Of a stretch of DNA of 64,000 nt, positions 23,926 to 37,536 are shown one piece after another. The notes beneath the pieces are model-generated. The model was not told the DNA's origin. It was given only the letters and a program-made list of their open reading frames with translations, and searched no databases. Both the position numbers and the translations under genes were made by a program. The DNA is from Meloidogyne chitwoodi (taxonomy: Eukaryota > Nematoda > Chromadorea > Rhabditida > Meloidogynidae). The stretch's first letter is position 1. Every line of letters starts with the position of its first letter. The stretch covers positions 1,550,001 through 1,614,000 of the forward strand of contig JACZZP010000004.1 of assembly GCA_015183035.1 (NCBI GenBank), read 5' to 3'.

Positions 23926-25053
23926 ATGTTATTTAAAATTTTATATTTTCTTTTTTGTTTTAAAGTTAACTTTGGGCAATGGTATTATGGCGGTAAGTAT
24001 ATTTATAATAGTAATATAATTTTTTAAATTAATAACTAAAAATATTTTTCAATTCAATTTTATGTCTCATCAATAGGGCTGGCAATTTTAGTTGATAAAA
24101 ATCCTGATATCTTAACGTAAAGAACAAATTTTCTATAATTTTGTTTAAGCTTTTTAATGTTCAATTAATTATAGCTTTACCACAATATTATTATCCAATA
24201 ACTGTTTATGCAAATTATCCCTCATCTGATGTTTGCAAGGATTATCGTTCTGATTGCCGAATTTTTGAATATATTTGTGATAGTTCTGACTATTCATGGT
24301 TTTTTGTTTCACTAATTTTTATTTTTTTTAATAAGGTATATGGATTGTTGTTGTAAAAATACATGTGATAAAAAATGCCGTGAAAAAGATTGGGAAAATC
24401 GACGTCGTCGTTATAAGGAAATGGATATAAATAAAAATAATAAAAGGTAAATTATACTAAAAGAAATAGATGTAAAATGATAAATTTTAAATGAAAGATA
24501 CCTATTTTAATAAATTTATTTCTAAAATTAGTATAGTCTTTTTATCTTTCGTTTGCCAAAAATTTCAAAAAATTTAAACTTTTATAAATTAGTTCTTAAA
24601 TCTACATATAAAATTTTTGTAAAATAGCATCCTGTTAATTATTTGAACATAATTTTTTTGAATCTACTAACCAATATATATCTTCAAAATAACTTAACAA
24701 TAGAAGAAAGTGTTAGAATAATAATTTTAACTATTTGTAAAAAATACCTATTATAATAAAAAAAAAAAGAAAACGGAATAAGTTAGAGTATACTAATTGA
24801 GTTTGTTATAAACTAATTAATTAAGTTATGATCAAGGATCATCAGATAAAGCAATTCTTAACAAATATTTGGGTGATATTGATCGACAGAATCTTCTAAA
24901 TGATGGGTAAAGTTAAATAAATAATCTTTTTATTTTAAATAATGTAGTAAATTAAATCGTGCTGAAAGGCCATATGAATGGTATAAATGGCGTGATGATG
25001 ACCGTTGGGATCGAAATAAACCTAATTTGCCAAAAGAAAAGGAAAGCCTTTAG
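23926..25053 (+). CDS. Secreted ShKT-domain protein
   Basis: Five exons join in phase: 23926-23992, 24175-24298, 24336-24446, 24826-24906 and 24948-25053. The start gives MLFKILYFLFCFKVNFGQWY, a signal peptide. The protein then has an aromatic stretch (YYGALPQYYYPITVYANYP) and one ShKT module, C.DYRSDC......C.....YSWYMDCCC.NTC...C, with the typical FM/YM before the last cysteines. A basic, Trp/Arg-rich tail follows (REKDWENRRRRYKEM, PYEWYKWRDDDRW). About 160 aa. ShKT modules are common in secreted nematode proteins and can bind channels or act as protease prodomains; the target here is unknown. Confidence 0.78.
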
Positions 25054-25487
25054 ATCGTTTTTTAAAAATATACACACTTTAAATCCGTTTTTTTAGTTTT
25101 ATACGATATTTATAAAGTTTAATTCTCTTTTGAGCGAAACTCATACTCTAGTGTTCTCTTTTTCTCTCTTTCATTCATTTATGACTTCTAACATTTTGTT
25201 ATTTGTGTCAAATAGAACATTGAACGATTTGATATTTCTGCTAATATTTAATCTTATAATAGCTATAATTTTTTTATTTAGATTTAAGATCTGATCTATC
25301 TATGAGAGTACGGGAATTTTGTTGAAGTATAAGGGCCCCTTTTTGACTATTTCTATATTTTTGCATTTTTTTCTTCCGAAAATTCCTCTCTTTTTGCTAT
25401 TTCAAGGCATAATGCAAAAATAAGGGAATGTTAAAAAGGAACCCCTAAACTTCAAAATCCCCGTGTTTATAATTAAGTTTGTTTAGA
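25054..25487. other. Short intergenic gap with probable spliced-leader acceptor
   Basis: It separates the ShKT gene from exportin-4. A pyrimidine-rich acceptor (GTTTGTTTAG, ending 25486) stands one base before the exportin-4 ATG, as expected for a trans-spliced 5' end. Nothing else was seen. Confidence 0.5.
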
Positions 25488-28400
25488 ATGACTTCAATGG
25501 AAGATATTTCAAAATTGGAATTGGCTGCCCATGTGATTATGGTTATTAAAAACGTCTTTTTACCTTACATTTATTTTTTAGGCTCCTCCAAATCAAGTCA
25601 GTTTTCAAGACAGGAAAGATGCTGAAACTTTTTTTTTGCGTTTGCGGGAAGGAGCTCTTTCTGTTGATTCTTGTAGACAAATTTTAGAAACTACACAAAC
25701 TCATTTTTTAATGTTTGAATTGGCCCGAGCACTTGTTGCTAGGATGTTGAAGGAATGGGTTAAATTTAATCAAGATGAAATTCGGAATATTTTTGTATAT
25801 CTTTTGAATTTCCCTGTTGTTCATCAAGAGTAAGCTTTAAAAGTAATAAATTTTTTTCCATCTTAGAAATTAAGAAATCATTTTGAATATTGTCGTAAAA
25901 ATTTCCGGGAAAGGGTTTATTGTTAGATTGTTTTTAATTATTAAATTTTTAATAATTTTTAGTCTTCCAAACTTTGTATCGACTGAAATGTTTCATTCAG
26001 GTTTAAAATATTTAATTTTCTCTATTTAATATTTTCTTTTATAGCGGCAATGATTATAAAAAGAAATAGTCTTGTTGCTCATGAAAATACTTTCACTGAA
26101 TTACTCTCAATTTTAGACTCTTTTTTAAGCAATGAAAACCAGAAATTAGTTAATTATTTTTTAATTACTATATTAAGTAAAAAATTTTTTATTAGCAATC
26201 CTATGGTTTACAAATAATTGAATTAGTTGCGACAGAGTTTTCTACTGTTTGGCGTTCTTCTAATATTTCTATCTCTTGGGATTTTCACTTAAATGCAAAG
26301 AAACAATTTGAGGTTGATTTAACCTTTTACTTTAGTAAGAAAATTGATAAATATTAATTTCTGTAATTTAGGATGTTCTTCTCAAACAACTTATGCAACT
26401 TTCTCTTCGCTCTCTTTCTCATTTATTATCAACTTCTGATCTCAGCTCATTGATAGAACAACAAATTTGTGATAAATTTTTAAAAGTTGCTTCACTAATT
26501 TTCTGCTGGAATTTTTCACCAAAATATTTATATTTACATTTTAAAGTACTTCTATCTGCTCTTCGATCTAATACATTTCGACCTCCCGAGTCTTGGCATG
26601 AATTATTTAAAGATACAACAATTATTACTTTTTTTATACAGGTTATTTATATTAAGTAAAGTAACATTGAAATTTTATATTTTAGATGCACTCTCGAATT
26701 CGTTTTAATGAGAGACTTTGTGAAAATTCGATGGTTTGTTTGACACAATTAGCCTCCTTAATTGGTGACGCTCTTGGCCCATCTGGACCTATTACTATTG
26801 TTATGCCTTTGGTAGGAAATTTGGGTGAACGGCGTCTTGCAACTGTAATGAGTGGTCCAGATCAAGAACCAGTGTCTAATATAAAACCAGTCCTTCATGA
26901 TCAATATGTTCAGACATTTGTTAGTCAAATTATTGATCTGTTTTCTAAGTATGTTAGCCTTAATGAATACGTTTTAAAGATTGTCTATGAGGCTGGGTTG
27001 TTTTTTGCCTTTGTTTTGTGTTAATTTGTTGACCTTCTCTATTCAAAATTCTTTCGATTTTGTAGAGATGGTTTTTTCGGCTAAAGACAATTCTTTTCTG
27101 TTTTTTATGAGTTAAAGCCTTTCAAATAAAATATTAATAAAAAATATTTAGTTTGGTGCTTGACCATGAAATGGTTTCACTTAGTTTGGTCATTTATAAA
27201 TTATTTACTTGTCATCCAATATTAATTTTTGAACGTTTTCCTGATGATTTGTTGCATCGATTTATAGATTTTGTTGCTAAAAATATTTTGAAGCTAATTC
27301 AACCTACAATGTGTTTAGCAATGGTAAATAAAAATTGTTTACTGAAAATAATTTTCTTTTTTATTTATTGTTAGAAGAATGATCAAACATTTAGTTCGGC
27401 TTTAAGTAATCTCTTCCAAGTATGGCGTCCACTTTTACGTTCTGCCAATATATTCAAAGAAAATATTGCTGCTTTAATTGAATCTTATAATACAAATATT
27501 ATTGAAGCATTCATTAAATCTGTGCTTTCGCCACCCTTTGGAAATCGTGAAAAGGTTTAATTTAAAGTTTTTTATTTTATCTTGACTGTATTTTCTATTT
27601 TTTTAGAGGAATAAAAAATTTTTAGTCTAATTTTCTATGAGATACTATATGTTAATTTAATAAAATAATTCGTTCTTATTAAATTTAAAAAAATAAAAAA
27701 AATTTAGCCTACATCCAATGAAATTTATGATGAAAATGAGGACGATGAAGATGATAGGATTGTATTTATGGATATTCTCTGTGATGTTGGCTTTTTCTGT
27801 TTATATTCTATTGATTATTTTGTGGATTTTGTAATACGGTTTATTATTTTTTATTTTTAGCATAAATATTAAATTTAGTGCAATTGTTCAGCGTTTGGGT
27901 GAATTGTCATTATTAGATTTGTCAATTTGTAATTCAAAACAATTGGAAATTTGGCAGGAAGATTTTCATTGGATTTTACTTATAATTGGTTCATTTACTA
28001 ATATATAGTTTTTATATTTATATTTGAACTTTTATTTTAGGTCATTTTATTCAACAAAATTCTTTTTGTAATATTGGAAATATCCCTGAAGAACTGGCTT
28101 TAAATTGTTTTTAATTTTTTAAAGATTAATTTTTCGTTTCTCAGGTTTAAAAGGATATCAATCTGGTGAATTTACTAAATTTGATGATTTTGAACCTATA
28201 TTCTCCAGTTGTCTGGCAAATCCTCCATTCAATCCTGCTAATTATCAAGGAAGATTGGATCCTATCACTTTGTATGTTAAATTAATTATCTAATAGATTA
28301 AAATAACAAATGAAAGTTTTATACCTTTTTTTACCTAAAAAATTTTACGTTCGTCGTTTATCAGAGAAAACCTTCGAAATATTTTTCTTTTTTAAAAATA

Positions 28401-30801
28401 CAAAAAAGACAATCCATTGTTTTTCTATGTTTCCTCCTTATTTAACAAAGTTTTTAGGATTACAACTCAAATTCTTAGCTGGTTTTCTATGGAACATCAA
28501 ATGCTAATTAAATTGGATCAAAATGCTTCTTTATTAAGTCCCACACTCTGTCAAACTTCTCTTTGGCAATTTTCACATTTAATGATTTTTCTAACTCCTC
28601 CAAGTTCTTCGCTTGAAGAAGATTCCTCTTTTGGTTACACAAAAGAAGAAGAAAAAGATACTTTTGGAGATGAAAGAATATCTGGTAAATATTTACCTTC
28701 AATTTTACCGAAAAGTGCCCTCTCTGCTCAAATTATTCAAATGGCATTAGAGAAAATGTTTACAATTTTAACAAAAATGCCTGGTGAAAGAAGGTTTTTT
28801 TATATTATAAAAATCAAAAAAAATGTTTTCAGATTATGCTCTGATGTTATAAAATTACTTATAAGTCTAGCTGAATATCGGCCATTAGAATTAGCTGAGA
28901 ATGAACATTTATATTCATTATTGAACGGGATTGATTTTTGTAAGTATATTTTACTACAATTCATCTTATAATTGATTTTTGAGCAAATCTACCTTCTAGA
29001 CGTCAATTTATTAAGGCAATAGTTTTAATGGGTTCTATGCTTGAATCGCCGATTTTAAGGCAAAGAATTCATGAAACGGTTGACTTTTTTACTAGAGACG
29101 CTAATAAGATAATTTATTATATTTTAGATACTTGAACCATTAATTCAAAGATTTTTTGCTCTATGCGAGAGTAAAGATTTAACTGTTGCTTCTCGCCTAA
29201 CTGACCTTTTTGAATGTTTTACTGGTATTTCAGATGCTGGGCAAACAGATACTGCTCGCACTTTATTTAGTTTGTTTCTGAGACTGATTTATTTTATATT
29301 TTTCATAGAATTTCTTCAACCTGTTTATTTGCGTTGTATTCCAATAATTAGAAACTTTTCTCAATCGCAAACTTTAATTGTTTCTATTTTGGAATTTTTC
29401 AAGTCAAATACTGATGTTATCTTTTTTTATGGTATTTTTTTAATTCTTTTATTTTAAATTTATTAAATTAAAGTTGAGTCAAAAGAGGACATTCAGTCTT
29501 ATCATCAATTATTAATTGGTGTTATTAATGCTTACAAGGTATGTTTTCAATATTATAATTATTTTTTCTACTTTACTTATAGAAGATTATATTATATGTA
29601 GCTTAAAGTTAACAAATATATTTTGTCAAAAGCTGATTAAATTTTGAAAAGCCCAGATTTTCTCTTTACATTCATAAAAAATAGAAAATTTTCATAACAA
29701 AGTTATACACTTTTCTTAAAGAAACTTGTTTCTGGATATAATTTCTTTTTATTTCAGGATACTCAACTACAAAGATTCGTTTCTTTTGAAAATTCAAATG
29801 ATGATGAGCAACAAATTCGAGATCTAAATACTTTTATTGAGATTCTTTGCCTAGCTATTACTAAAACATATCTTCCATTAGATTTATCAGAGGATTCAGC
29901 AATAGATTCTGCTAAAGTCTCACTTCACGGTTTATTAAATTTTATTATAATAAAAAATAAATATTTACTTACTTAAGGCTTGGAGATTTTATTACCACTG
30001 ATGAATGAAGATTTGTTAAAAATTCCCTTGCTTTGCACTTCTTTTTTCCGTTTGCTTATCTTCATTTCAGACATTGCTCCTGAAGCAATTGTTCAAGTTT
30101 CTGAACAAATGCTTACTGGATTTTTAGGATGTGTTCAATTAGCTTTAGACAATACATTTGGTATTGAACGTGTACGCTCTGCTCTTGAAATTGTTAACAG
30201 TTTTGCATCACATTGCACTTTACAAGTGCAAAAGGGAGAACCGGTTAGCCCTTTATTGGCGGAGAGTGTGCTAAAATTTATTCCGGTAATTGAGATAAAA
30301 AAATATTTTTCTAATTATATTTTAGAAAATATTTGAATTAGCAATGCAATTCAGCTGTGAACTTGAAATTTTTAACGAAGCAACAAGCACTCTTTTTACA
30401 TTAATTGGTTTAAATCAGGTTTATATAATTTAAAGACAAAATTAATTATATTTAAATAACGTTTTCCTGGTAATGAAATACATTTTTCTCAAATCTTTGA
30501 ATTTAACAATGTGGGGCTAAATTTATATAAGAACTAAATTCCCTAATTTTTTAATTTTGTATTTTATTTAAATTTTTTGATATACTTAAATATTTTTCAG
30601 GACTCATTTAAAGCATTTATAAATCAACTCCTTTCACTTCCATCAAATATTGAAAACAAAACTACTCTTGAGCAGGCATTTACCAAGCTTTTAACTACTC
30701 CGAGTGATGAGACTATATTTACTGCTTCAAAGAAACGAAATTTTCAAATTAAATTCGAAAGTCTTTTAATTGAAGTTAGCGGTGCTCTTTGTTTGACATG
30801 A
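25488..30801 (+). CDS. XPO4: Exportin-4 (importin-beta family nuclear transport receptor)
   Basis: Ran-dependent karyopherin built from HEAT repeats. In other animals it exports eIF5A and SMAD3. The start at 25488 gives MTSMEDISKLELAAHVIMAP, close to the family N-terminus (..LE.AA.V.MAPP). Further landmarks: ILETTQTHFLMFELARALV, WRSSNISISWDFHLNAKKQF, FCWNFSP, RPPESWHELF, MVCLTQLASLIG, an acidic loop (DENEDDEDDR, near 27735) and the terminal KFESLLIEVSGALCLT. There are many short introns, and several exons are too short to appear as long open frames. The full set covers the family length (about 1,100 aa). The open frames at 27,000-27,020 and 28,310-28,507 read partly through introns. Not every internal boundary was resolved. 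Confidence 0.88.
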
Positions 30802-31169
30802 AAAATTTTTTAACTTTTTTTGTACGGGCACCTTTTTATTATTATTAATTTTTAAATTTGTTGAAAATTCATTCCCAATTATTTTTTGTTTTATGACATT
30901 GTCAAGAAATACCTTAGCTTTATAAAGAATCGTGCTAACTTATCTCTTCGTCATCCTTCAATTTCATTTTGAAATATTTGATTGCTATTTAAAAAATAAA
31001 TTATTTTGGGTAGCTTTTTATTTTTGCAAAATGACCATGAAAATTCCTACTTTTATTGGCTTAATAAATTTTTATTATTAATTCTTTTTTTATATTTACT
31101 TAAGTTTTATTTTTTAGCTTAAAGTAAAATAATTACTAATCTTGTTTCAGGATTTCAAAAAATTATTCT
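30802..31169. other. Gap between XPO4 and OSGEPL1 with acceptor at 31150
   Basis: About 370 bp of AT-rich sequence. CTTGTTTCAG ends at 31150, 19 bp before the OSGEPL1 ATG, and no upstream coding exon is visible. It therefore looks like a trans-splice acceptor, compatible with an operon. Alternatively an untranslated first exon exists. Confidence 0.5.
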
Positions 31170-33240
31170 ATGATCAAATATTCAGTTCTAAAAAGACGTA
31201 TTCTTGAATTAATAGATTTTAAATTCAAATCAAAACGGAAACTTTATATTTTGGGAATTGAGTCAAGGTGTTTATTTTAAAAGAAAATTTTTTAATTGCT
31301 TAAAATAAAGTTGTGATGATGCTGCTGTTTCCATTATTTGTAGTGAGGAAAGACGAATCCTATGCGATATTCGCAGTTCTGATATTCGAACAAATTCGCG
31401 CATGGGAGGAATTAGCCCTTTTTCTGCAGCAAGGCATGTAAGAAAGCTTTTTTAATCGCAATTATATTTTATATTCCCTTTAATTATGTAGCATAGAGAG
31501 GCATTACCTAATTTAATAAGAGAGGCATTTACTGAGAGTGGAATACGTGCTTCAGATATAAGTGCTGTTGCTGTAACTAATAGGCCTGGAATAGTCAATA
31601 GCTTGAAAGTTGGCATAGAATATGCACTTTGCTTTGCAAGGTGATTTTTTAAACTTAATTATAATTATTATTTTCTAAATCTATAATTTCTAAGAATATA
31701 TAATCGTCCACTTATACCGATTCATCACATGCGTGCCCACGCCCTTATTGAGCGTTTATTGAACAATGAATTGGATTATCCATTCATTACACTTCTTGTT
31801 TCTGGCGCTCATTGCATTATTTGTGCTGTCTATAGTCCTATAGATTTCAAAATTTTATTGGATACACAAAGTGGAAGTCCGGGAGAATGTTTGGATAAAT
31901 TAGCAAGAGAATTAGGTTTACAGCAATTAAATGGTGATTATTATTAAATTAGTTAATATTTTTCTAAATTTATTCAATGATGGATTTTGGTTTTAAATAT
32001 TTCATTGCAAAATTCATTAATTCTCATCCATTATTTTATTTTATCTTGTCAGGGCATTATGGCGCTGCTTTAGAACAAACTGCAATACGGTAAAAACATC
32101 AAAAAATTAAATATTTCAACTAAATTCACATTTAAAGCGGAACTCGACGTTTCAGTCCCGCCATTTCAGTTCCGCCGTTTCAGCCGCCGATTCAGTCCCG
32201 CCGTTTCAGTACCTTCCCGTATCAGTCCCCTGCAAAAGGGAGCCACTCTTCTTTTGGATTCTATTATATTTTCCATTCTAAAAAATTTAAAACAAGAAAA
32301 ACTGAAAAAAAAATGAAAAAAATTATAAATATGAATATATAATAAACTTTGGGGACTGAAACGTACCCTAAAGGTGGGAACTGAAACGGCGGGACTGAAA
32401 TGGCGGGAATGAACGTACCCCACCGCATTTAAAGATATTATACAGAAGAATGGAAAGATGAGCCCCGCTATAGTTTAACACTTCCAAAGGCTGATCTATT
32501 AAATGATTTGGATTTTGATATGATTAAAGGCCGTTATCTAAGAATAATAAGGAATAAAGGGGTAAATGACATAACAAACGATCAAATAGTTGAACTTTGT
32601 GCTGGAATTCAGGTGACGATACTAATTAGATTTATTTCATCTAACAAATAATTTAAAAATAATTTAAATATTTATAGAACACAATTGCGGAATATATTTG
32701 TCAACATTTAAATTTAGCTTTATCTTTTATTTCTTCTCTTCCTGAATTCACTGGGCTTTTAAAAAAGCATTTAGTTTTGGCTGGTGGTGTTGCATCAAAT
32801 TCTTATTTTTTAAAAAGAATTTCTGAAACTTCACTTGCTAATAATTTCACAGTTTTAGTACCTCCTCCACATCTTTGTACTGATAATGGAATTATGGTAA
32901 TAAATAATTAGTAGTGAGGTTTATTGTTAGAGTAATTCAATAAAGTATAATTTAATTAATTGATCTATTTCCATATTTCCATAAAATTAATTCATATATT
33001 TAAAAGTGGTTGTGCTCATTTTCAGAATCATGATAATCATTTTTTGTGAAAAATATTTCAATAAATTAAAAATAATATTTTTATTTTTAATTATTTTATT
33101 TTTAGATTGCTTGGGCAGGATTTGAAATATTTAAAAGACAAGACGAAATTGATAAAATTTATTGGCCAAATAAATTACCTGATTTTTTATGGGCATCGCA
33201 TAAATCCCCTATTGGTCCAAGAAAGGAAATTACAAAATAA
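31170..33240 (+). CDS. OSGEPL1: Mitochondrial tRNA N6-threonylcarbamoyladenosine synthase subunit (OSGEPL1/Qri7/TsaD)
   Basis: Transfers the threonylcarbamoyl group to A37 of ANN-decoding tRNAs, in mitochondria for this branch. The exons I place are 31170-31267, 31311-31437, 31492-31640, 31695-31933, 32053-32089, 32435-32612, 32678-32895 and 33106-33240. Signatures: ILGIESSCDDAAVSII (N-terminal nucleotide-binding lobe), MGGISPFSAARHH, VTNRPGIVNSLKVG, the metal-binding IPIHHMRAHAL, ITLLVSGAHC, GSPGECLDKLARELGL, KHLVLAGGVASN and PPPHLCTDNGIMIAWAG. The basic N-terminus (MIKYSVLKRRI) could be a mitochondrial presequence. About 395 aa, normal for the family. The intron 32090-32434 hosts a foldback element next to its acceptor. 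Confidence 0.92.
32138..32425. mobile_element. 288-bp foldback element at an OSGEPL1 splice acceptor
   Basis: Its ends are related by inversion: the left has ..CAGTCCCGCCATTTCAG and CCGCCGTTTCAG, the right CTGAAACGGCGGGACTG and TGAAATGGCGGGAA. Direct CATTTAAAG copies flank it at 32129-32137 and 32426-32434. The duplicated target is itself the 3' splice site: the second copy is the acceptor of the next exon. The minus-strand open frame 32166-32423 lies inside it and is not a gene. Confidence 0.82.
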
Positions 33241-33968
33241 TAATTTACCTAGTTATATTTTTTATATAAATTTAATTCTTTTAAGATTTAATTTTATAAA
33301 TTTATTTTTAAATTAATATTTTTATTTAATATATTATTTTTAAATAAATAAAAGTACTACTTATTTTCACATGAAAATTTTTGTTGATTTTTACAGATTA
33401 TATTTAATACTAAAATATTTATTCAATTTTTATAAAATATTACTCTAGAAAAATATATGTAAATCTTTAAAGACAATTAAACATTTATTTTGACAATTAC
33501 TATTTTTTAATTTTGTGGTTATTGTGTAAAACTTTATTTTTTTAACATTTACTTTATAAAATCTTATTTTTTTATTTATAAGATTAAACATTTTTTTAAT
33601 ATTTATTTTTTAACTAATTAAAAAAAAATATATTTGTTATAATATGACCGAATATTATTTAGTGTCCACTCCATTATAATTAAAAAAATTTAAAAAAAAT
33701 TTAATCAAATTGTTTAATTTTAAATATTTTATTTCAAATATTGAAATTAGGTAAATGTTAAAATTATTTGCATAAAATAATTAAGTGGACTTTGATCTCG
33801 AAAAATTATATATTTATATAAAATATATATTTTTTATGTTAAATACTTCTCGTGGTAATTCTCATTATTATTTGTATTATTTTTAAATATATGTATATTT
33901 AAAATAAATTTATTTTCATTTTTAATATTTATTTCTTCAATAAATTTGACATTTTATTTATTTGCAAA
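33241..33968. other. AT-rich intergenic region between OSGEPL1 and the sugar porter
   Basis: No gene or repeat was recognised. It should hold the OSGEPL1 3' UTR and the promoter of the MFS gene. Confidence 0.5.
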
Positions 33969-36367
33969 ATGACTACTGAAGAAAATGAAAATTTAAATAA
34001 AAATTCTTCTATTGTAAATAGCAGTAATTCAATAATATTAATTCCTCAAAATAATCAAAAAATTATAAAAGAAACTCTAAATGAAATAAAACAAACAGAA
34101 AATTCGGATATTAAGTTAATTAAAAAGGTTAAATTCTTTTTAATTAATTTTAAATAAAATTAGTAAATTATTATTTTACTAAATTTAAAATATAATTTAA
34201 AATATTCATGTTTAAATTTTATCATTTTTAAATATATAAAAATAACAAAAAGAACTACAAATATTAAATATATTTTTACATATTTATAATTATTTAAAAA
34301 CTTTTCTTTCTCTCTCTATTCATAAAAATATCTGAATATATTAATAGCTCTAATCTAAATATTTTTTAACAAAAATTAGTGAAAAATATTTATTTTTTAC
34401 AAGGTTGATGATCAACAAGTAAATCCATATTTAAATAAAATTGCTTGGATATGTGCTTTTTGTAGTTTTCTTCTTGGTTATAGTACTGGTTTGTATATTT
34501 ATTTTATTTTTATTTTTATAAAAATAACCCATTAGAGCCCTGAATTTTGATTTATGCGACTGTTAACTTATTTATAGTTTCTTTTGAAATATTTAATTAT
34601 ATATTTAAGGTGTAATTAATGGAGCATTGCCTTTTATGGTTGATGATTTAAAACTTTCTCCAACAATTATTGGATTAGTTACTTCTTCTTTACTTATTGG
34701 AAGTGCTTTTGGATCTCTTATTACTGGAAGATTAGCTGATATTTTTGGACGTAAAATTACTTTAATAGGAAATACTATTTTATTTATAATTGGAACATTT
34801 TGTTATTCAATTTCTCCAAATGCTGAAGTAAATTTTTTTTTAATTTCAAAATTATAATAATTAATATTTATTAATTTTACTATTTTCTTTTTTTTTAAGT
34901 TTTTAATTGGTTTTCGAATTTTGCTTGGCTTAACTATTGGAGGTTTTTCTTCTGTTGTTTCTGTTCTTTTAGCTGAATTTTCAACACCAGAATGTCGGCC
35001 AAGAATGGTTACTCGAAGTTTTTTATTACTAATGATTGGTGAATTTGGAGCTTTTATTGCCAATGCTGTACTGGGAATTCTTTGGAATGAAGAGTAAGGA
35101 ATAAAAATTAAAGAAATTAAAATATTATTTAAAAACAAATAATAATTTGTTTTTTAGTTATTTAATAATTTTAAAATATTTAGATCAAGTATTTGGCGTT
35201 GGATGTGTATTTTAAGTATTTTTCCTGCTTTCTTTGAATTATTATTAATTTTTTGGTTAATGCCAGAAAGTCCACGTTGGTTAATTTCTGTTGGCAAAAA
35301 TTCTGAGGCAAAAACAGTTTTACAAAAAATTCGTTTTAAATCTGATGATGCAAATAATGAATTAAAAGAAATTGAAATAATAAAAAAATTGGAAGAAGGA
35401 AAAGATGGAAAAGGATTTTCTTTTTTAATTGAAATATTTGGACAATTTCGTAGAAGTCTTTTTGTGGGTATTGGAATTGGATTAAGTATGTCAGCTGAAG
35501 GTGGAGGTATTATTATGTATTATGCAACATTAATGCTTAGAGATAATAATGGAGGAGATACTGATGCTGCTTTATTAGGAAATACTATTAATGGGGTAAA
35601 AATAATAATTATTATTAAATTAAAAATAATTAATTAATTGTTTTTTTTTAAAATTAAAAAATTATTTTCAATTTATAAGAATATTTTTTCATCTTTTTAA
35701 AGTTAATTTCACTTATTGCTTCAGCAATAGGACTTTGGTTAATTAGTAAAATTCCACGTCGTACATTATATTTATTTGGTGTATTTGGATCTATTATTCC
35801 TCATTCAGCAACTGTACTTCTTTGCTTTCTTTTAATAAATGGACCTCTTAAAGGATGGCTTATTTTATCTTCAATGCTTTTATTTTTGATTTTACAGCAA
35901 GGAGCTATTGTAATTTTTTAAAATAAGAATCAAAATATTTATGCAGAGTTTACAGTCCGAGAAATTCCCAATCAGAAGATAATAAAAAATAAATTTTCCA
36001 CTATAAAAAATTAAAATAATTTTAAAAATAATATATTTTTTAGATGACTGTAGGAAGTCTTCTTTTAACTGAAATTTTTCCATTACGAGTTCGTGGACTT
36101 GGTGTTGGTATAAGTCTTTGGTTTGCATGGATGAACAATTTCTTAACTAGTCTTCTTTTTCCAATGGCAGTTGAAGCTTTTGGTTATTCAATAACTTTTA
36201 TTATAATTATATTACTTTGCTTTATTGTTGGAATTTTTATTTTAATCTGTGTTCCCGAAACACAAGGAAAATCATTAGAGAAATTAGAAATGGAATTAAA
36301 AGGAGAAAATAAAAATTTTAATTTATCAATTAATGAAGAACAAAAAAATGATTTAAAAAATTTATAA
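33969..36367 (+). CDS. MFS sugar porter family transporter
   Basis: Membrane carrier with about 12 helices. A hydrophilic Asn/Glu-rich N-terminus (from MTTEENENLNKN) precedes the first helix (WICAFCSFLLGYSTGVINGALP). Sugar-porter signatures: GRLADIFGRK after helix 2, GRKITLIG, the PESPRWLI motif at the end of the N-terminal half, GGGIIMYYATLML in helix 7 and PETQGKSLEKLE after helix 12. The exons (33969-34128, about 34404-34490, 34611-34828, about 34900-35093, about 35184-35596, about 35702-35910, 36044-36367) join in phase. About 510 aa. The substrate (hexose, inositol or other) cannot be read from the sequence. Confidence 0.87.
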
Positions 36368-37536
36368 AATTAAATTAAAAATTTAAATTATGACATTACT
36401 TACATATTTTTCTATAAATTTGATAAATATCAAAACATTATAAAAGCTCTAATTCTCTCTCTCCAAAATCATTTTACTATAAAAGCCCCAATTCATGTCA
36501 TAAACTACCAATGTGATAATATTTTCCTTTCTCTATCTCATCTAAATTTATATACATAGATAGAGTGTGTCTATTAAATAATAAATCAAATATTTAAGGT
36601 CTAATCTCTAATAATCAGCAGATATTATTTAAGTACTTCTACATATTTTAGACCGAAAAATCATTCAAAATTACATTAGTAAATAAATACTTTCTTTTTT
36701 TTCTGTGTGTTAATAATGTTACAATACAATCGGTGGGATTTCTTTCTTTCCCATGTCCCAATATTTTTTTCTACCCCCTACTCTCCGTTTATTTCTTCGC
36801 TAAACTCTTCTTCATTCTTTAGTAAGAAAAAGTCATTGATGTTTTTCTAAACTCTCATACATAATAATAAAAAAAACTGGATAGTTAGATATAATATAAT
36901 TTTTGGAGAAATAAAAAGAAAAATAAAATGAGAAATTGTATATTTTTATAAATAAAAAAGAGTAAAAGATACTAGCTAGAATGAGTGCACATACCTCTCC
37001 CTCCATTTTCACTTGCATACCTATCATTTGTGTCTTTCCCAAATTTTCGTTGTTGAGCAAATCACTCGACTCCACCCTCTAAAATATATTTTATATTATT
37101 TTATTGAACAGCCAGTCTAAGAACTCGTGAACTTGTCTTTTTTATTAGTCACGTCATATTTAATGCCAATAAATTTAATTGTCTTTTTAGTCATTTTATC
37201 AGTATTTTGTTAATTTTTATTCTAGGAATATTTAATCATTTTTCTTAAAAATTAAAATTTTGGCATATCTTCTTTTTAAATTTAAATAAATAACGATATC
37301 TCAAGAACGAGCTTCAACATTTCTAAATAATTATATATGATAAATAAGTTTATTTTTTATTTAATTTTTCTTTACTAATTTTTGACCCTCCAACTCCATT
37401 TCTAAATTTTTAAAAATATAACCCCCATATCACTATTATTTTTTGATGTTATTCACATGTTATTTATAATTATTTACCCATTAGATGTTGCTTTTCTTTT
37501 AATTTTAATCCATTTGGATTGACCCAATCTCTTCAG
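36368..37536. other. Intergenic AT-rich region
   Basis: No supported gene. The minus-strand open frame at 36833-37075 is short and has no codon-level or homology support. Pyrimidine-rich tracts (TCTCTCTC) occur near 36455. Confidence 0.5.
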
